From Pachypanchax playfairii (lineage: Eukaryota > Chordata > Actinopteri > Cyprinodontiformes > Aplocheilidae), in the NCBI GenBank assembly GCA_006937955.1, contig SSNP01000083.1:953502-1017501 (forward strand): a DNA stretch of 64,000 nucleotides. Direction: 5' to 3'. Below the pieces are notes generated by a model that was not told where the DNA came from, did no database searches, and saw only the letters and a program-made list of their open reading frames with translations. Positions 55,801-61,800 of this stretch are shown one piece after another. Position numbers and translations under genes: made by a program. Each line of letters opens with the position of its first letter. Position 1 is the stretch's first letter.

Positions 55801-58800
55801 TCTTCTTGTAGTTTTCTGTGTCTCTTCACATTTCTCCCTCTCTGTGGTGGTTAACATGACAACATTCCTGTCTCTCTCACCTCGCTTCTTTTTCTGTCAC
55901 TCACAGTATTTGTCAGAAGCAGAGGTGATAATCATTTTCCAAGAATGTCTGATACTCCCCTCTAATTTAATCCCCTCTAAATCCCTGGACTGCTGTGTAC
56001 TTCTCCTCAAATCCAGTCATTATTATAGCTACAGAAACTGCAAACAATTTAATGTCTTCTTTTAGAGTATTATTTATTATTAATAGTTATTACTACAAGC
56101 TCAGTTTCACACCTTGATGCTGTTCTTGTTGTCTGTAGAAAAACAAGTGGTTTCAGGGCAGCAAGAAATCTGCTATTCCTGTATTGATACTCATTTAAAT
56201 CGACTGCCCTGTTTTTATTTAAATTCCTTTGGTTCATTTTTGAACTTTGAAATACAAACAATAAAGGCAGCTGCCTTCTGACAAAGTTTTTTCATATGGA
56301 TGTGTGCTTGTTGATTTACTGGCTGAAAATGCTAACCTGATAAGAGAAAGTAAAATGCCACATTTTGGACGCAGTTTTATAAAACTAACTTTCCACGTCC
56401 AGCTCAAGGTCAGAGGTAGTTTTACCTGTCAGTCAGAGGCGTAATGACAAGCCTTTCTGTGCAGCCCAAAAATTCATTCTGGTAAACAAAGCCCACGTCT
56501 GTGATGTTGATGATCATCTTGTCTGAGTCCTCATTGAAGTAGAAACGGCACTGCTTCAGCCACTCAAAGTCACTGGGGCTTTTGACATGCAACCGGCACT
56601 AGGGGGAGAAAGAGATTGTAGACGTCAATTAGACAATAATGTGAAGGAAAAGAATTGGAGGATGGGAGACGTGGAAGGGTTGGCGTTATGACTGGGCTGC
56701 TTTAGGTGATAAGGACGTTACATTCAAGAGGTGAAAGGAGGGAAATGTCACAAACTGAAGAGAGACAACAGTTTGGTGATGCTTTATGAGAGAAATAGAA
56801 GAAAAAAGATGTTCTGAATAAGACAAGAGCAAGAGAGACATTAGGAGGAGAATAAATTAAGAATTAAGTGGGAGGGGATTCAAGTCAATCCGTACAACTG
56901 ACAAACAAAAAAACAAATCATCTGAATAAAATCAGTTTACTTTGGAAATCAGCAGCAAGTTGTTCTGTGTTAAATTTGTAGGCACCTCTAGCAGTGTTTT
57001 CACATTATTTGGTGCCATTAAAAAATCCCTGAGGTCTTTGAATGCAGACACCAGTTGGTTCCATCATAAACACAAGTCTGAAATGTAATTAATACAATCA
57101 TAAACTCAGATTTTATTTCCAATAGAACATGAAACACATCAGAGGTAGAAACTGATTTTTACCCTTTCAGAGAAAATATTAGCTCATTTTGAATTTGATG
57201 GAAGCAACACATCTTGATGTATTTTTCAGCATTGATGGAGCCTTTCCAGATGTGTAAGCTGCCCACATCATGGGCGCCAAAACAAATCATCCTAATGATG
57301 TGTGTAAATGTGCTTCTGAGAAATCTGCTACACTGATTCACACCTTGATTTTGAGAACAGATTTCTCAAGTCAGACGATAAACCAATTTGACCTTTAGGT
57401 TTTCTGCTGCTTGTTTTCGTCAGCTTAAACCTCCATTACAAGGAAAACCCAGAGCTTTTTTTCAACTTTTTGTTACATTTACACATTGACGGGATGGACC
57501 ACGTCAGAAGAGGGTGATGACCTGGTACCTGTAAAATGGTGATGTAACACAAGAGGCTTTTTCTCCACTGATCAGACGTGTTTACTATTTGTTTATTTGT
57601 TTATATTTGATTATGATTGTTGACCTGACAACGTTAGTTATAGGTGGACATGTGGTGGATGGGGTTAAGTTTGGGAGTTGAAACATAAAAGCAGTGATTC
57701 TCAGACAAAAGCACTGCTCACAGGACATGATTTAAAGCTAATGGTCAAGACTTTAATGCTGATTAAAGACTTCAAAGGTTTATTTAAACAACCGCTCTGC
57801 CTTTAAAGAGGCCGCTCACATCCATCTCTTTGTGTGTGTTATGATTATTACCTCCGTCAAGGAGGTAATGTTTTCATCTGTCTGTCTGTTAGCAGGATAA
57901 CTCAAAAACTAATAGATGGATTTTGATGACATTTTCAGGAAAGATCGGAAATGACCCAAGGAAGAATTGATTAGATTTTGGGGATGATCTGAATTCCCGT
58001 CTGGATCCAGGAATTTCTTTAAGGATATGGACATAGTACTTTCTACAATATGTCCACTTGGTGGAGGTCTGCGCTCTATAAATGCTTTTCAAGTTTGATG
58101 TTGGATGTTCCTGTTCTACTTGTCTGTCTGTTGTTTCAGGAAGTGAACAAAGCGCTGTCCATCTAGGGTCCACACAGCTGCTCAGGGGGCCCCAGCTAAC
58201 GGGCCAGCATGAGCCAACCTGATTTGGACCAAAACATGCATACATATCCATACAGACAAATACATTACATACATACATATACATACATCTCAACATTTTC
58301 TTTTATTTGAATTCTGGCCTCATCTTTTGAAACAATGCCAAGGCCAACATTAGTCAGAAAGTAATGGGTTTCCACTTAATTCAACTTGTGGATTTTGTAT
58401 TTTTCTGTTTGTTTCTCTATTGTCTAATTTTATTATTAATTCTTAATAAAAAATGTATTTATTTTGTTTGTGGGGTTGGGGTTCGGTGCATTCACTCTGT
58501 GCCAAAGTCATGTGTCTGTCTGTCTGAGTGAAACGTTACAGGTGGGGGCCACGGAGGAATTTTTTTTACCTCAATACATTGTAACATACATACTGAGGGT
58601 TTTAATGATTTCTGTTATTTTATATATTTATATTATTCTATTTAATTGCATTTGTTTGTTAAATTTATATTTAATCTGTTTTCATTTCAGGGTTCATGTG
58701 TTTTACATTTTTATTGTTGTGATGATTATTTTTGATGACGTGATTATGACTGTATAATGTTAATTGTATTTATCATTTGCTTGGACTCTCTTTTTAATCT

Positions 58801-61800
58801 ATTTATTACTATAAAATGTTTTTTATAATAATCAGAAAAGGGGATTGTTGGAGAAATTCAGGTTTAAACATCATTTATACAAATGTGTCCCAGTGACAAA
58901 TGACTATAATCCAACATCTTGCTCTTGATTTCCTCATCAACGAGTACTCAGATTAGATACGCAGCTACAGCTCATCAATCTTTCCAGGACGTTTTATTCA
59001 GAGAGCACAGAGGTCTAATGACGCCCAGAATTCTGATAGTCTCTCTGTGTCACCATCACTATAAAAACAGATCAACAGCATTATGCTTTAGAGCCTAATT
59101 TTAATGGACTGAGACTGTTTATTTTTTGTAAACAATTGTCAGATGTCCATTTGTCCTGTCGGAAGCGCTCCAGAATTCAGAGTTCAGATTAACGCAGGCG
59201 GGAGAGGCTGTCAGCCAATAAGACACGGAGGATTCTCCCTCTCTGTACAACTCCTCTCTGATTGGTCACACCGCCAGGAACATACAAAGCTGCCTTCTTA
59301 ATTAATGTCATAGCGCAATTCAGGAGTGAAAAATTCGGGCTTGACAAAAAATGTTCGGGGCTAGAGTCAGGAATGTCCAGGCCAGGCGACGCCACTGCAT
59401 ATAAGCGCATGGATTCTCTATGACACAGAAATGTGCCCAGCAGTTTTGTGGATATAAGCATTGTGCATAGAACCGTCGACCACTCTACTACAGTGTATTT
59501 TAATTTGCTAGAAATTAATCCTTATTATATATGAACATGTTTTATCTTTATAATCGTATAAGCCACTTGTTATTATTGCACCTTGAAGTATTCTCACTTT
59601 AAAGTGTCTGTGCAAAGTGCAACAAAATTTTAACATTTGCTGTATATCGGACGGTGATAAAATCTGTCCAGTCTAGTCCAAAGTTGTGGATATCCTTTAC
59701 AGGAAGTTCTGATTAATGTTATTTTGGATCATGACACTGATGTCTCATTTTCTTAAATGAGTGTTTCACAACATACTCACCAGATCATCAAATATGTCCC
59801 TCTGATGGACATGGATAGTGATGAGGGTCTCATATTTGGTCCTCTCTACAGCTTCCAGATCCCTCGTGGTCATGTCAATCAGGGTGTTCAGCAGATCCAG
59901 GAACAGCTGGTTAGTTTTAGCCATAATGCGACGATCAAACCTGGCATTAGTTAGAGCCTCCTCAGAGTCTCTTGTCCATATCATCTGGATACCAAGCAAG
60001 CCCACCTGTATTTAGAATAACATGTTAACATTTCAATATACCCCAAATTTTTCAGTTGACCATTCATTTGACATAAATTATTTATAATTGATTTTCATTT
60101 CAAGGAACAAACCACAAATGGAACAGGACTGATACTGTTGGCGTAGATTATTTCATTTCTCACTTTTGAGCATTTGAAACAATTTTTTCTTAACAGGAAC
60201 GACGTATCTCAGGATTTTCTGTTACTTTTAGGACTTACTTGAGCAGAAAAAGAGTTGAGGAAGTCAATGAGCTGAAAAGCAGAGTCCTGAATGGCCAAAG
60301 CAGCCTGTCTGATCACTAGATGCAATGATCTCTGGGACTCCTTCAGCAGAGCATTCAACCACACTTCCACATTCCCTTCTGCTGTGATGGGACGCTCCAG
60401 CTCCAAGGTCTCACCCTCGCGTGATGACACAGCAAGAATTCTGTCATATATCTGAGCCAGACATCACAATATATTTATCAGAACGTGGGATTATTCCTTT
60501 TATACTCAGCGTTTGGTTCATTTTATCTTAAATACAGAGTATAATACAAACACATGTTTAGTTTAACTCAACAGAATTCTCTGTTGTAAATTCATATTTT
60601 GTTTTCTGGACTTAGTACATTTTTTTCTTAATCTTTCATTCAATCTAACAACAACAACAAATAATATTTGCATTTTTTCTGTTACACCTGTCAGAAGGAT
60701 TCTAACACAAACAACACTTAGTAATGTAACTCGATAATAATACTGATATCAATAATAATAATGATCACCTTTTCATGAAATTTTACACATTTAATGTTGT
60801 CGAACACATTGAGCAGGTGGGCCTGGATGGTGTGGGAGTCAGAGGCCTGGCCCAGGATTTCCAGCAGGGCGGGGTCAGAGACGAAGAAAAACCGTGGAAA
60901 CAGCAGACGCTTCTTCTCTAAATAACTGTACAAAAATCAAACATATTACATGTAAAACATTGAAAATTCTCATCCAGTTTGCTTTTAGTAAACTCTGAGT
61001 TGTCTGTGTTTACCCTGTGAGTGATTTCTGGCAAATCTCCAGCTGTTCAAGCAGGTGAGGAAGCAGCTGTCCCATGGTCTCATCTCCCACACAGGATTGT
61101 ACAACGTTGGGCATTTCATGGGTTCGCATCATGATCTTCACCCATGACTTATCAATGTTTGAGAAACGTTTTGCCTCCTGAAAGAGTTAAAGAAAATCAG
61201 TTTTGTCAGTTATCATCTTAACTGCCTTTTTTTTTATTGGGAATTTGGTTTTTGACCCAGAAAAACTCAGAAAATTGTGGTAACAGTGTTAAAAAGAATC
61301 TAGAACAGAAACACGAGTTTTGAGTTTATTTTAGCCTAAAACAACCACATGGTTTCACTTGTTCTTCAGACTATGGAAAAAAATTAAATAATTTCACCTT
61401 AGGCAGCTGTTTGGCAATGTCTCCGCCCACAAACACAGCCTCCAGGTAGATCCACAGATTCTGAACAGTCATCCAGTGCTCGATAATATCCGTGGTGTTG
61501 GAAAGGTTCTGAACCCACTTCTGAATCTGAGCTTTAAATGGAGTGTTGTACCTGAGAGAAAAGGGACATTTACATGCAAGACATGTGACCCACACTTCAG
61601 GAGATGATGTGAAATTTTTGAGGAAAAAAAGGACACTTCTTACACCTGTGGGGGTAAAACCAGCAATTTCATTCTTCTCATTTCATTTCTATTAAAATAC
61701 TAAGAATCCACACTAACATACCTGTTGCTCATGAGAGACCCCAAAATCATCAGGCTGTCCTCCATGCTGGCAATGATCTCTGATGTGCTGTCTCCTCTCA

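Larger units (their letters stand above)
56599..59780 (-). other. Intron between exons 11 and 10
   Basis: 3.2 kb. Holds the dispersed repeat at 57849 and a Tigger-like terminus at 59400; the rest is unassigned. Confidence 0.6.

Noticed and set aside
55715..56065. 116-residue hydrophobic plus-strand ORF
   Set aside because: Low-complexity T/C-rich intron sequence.
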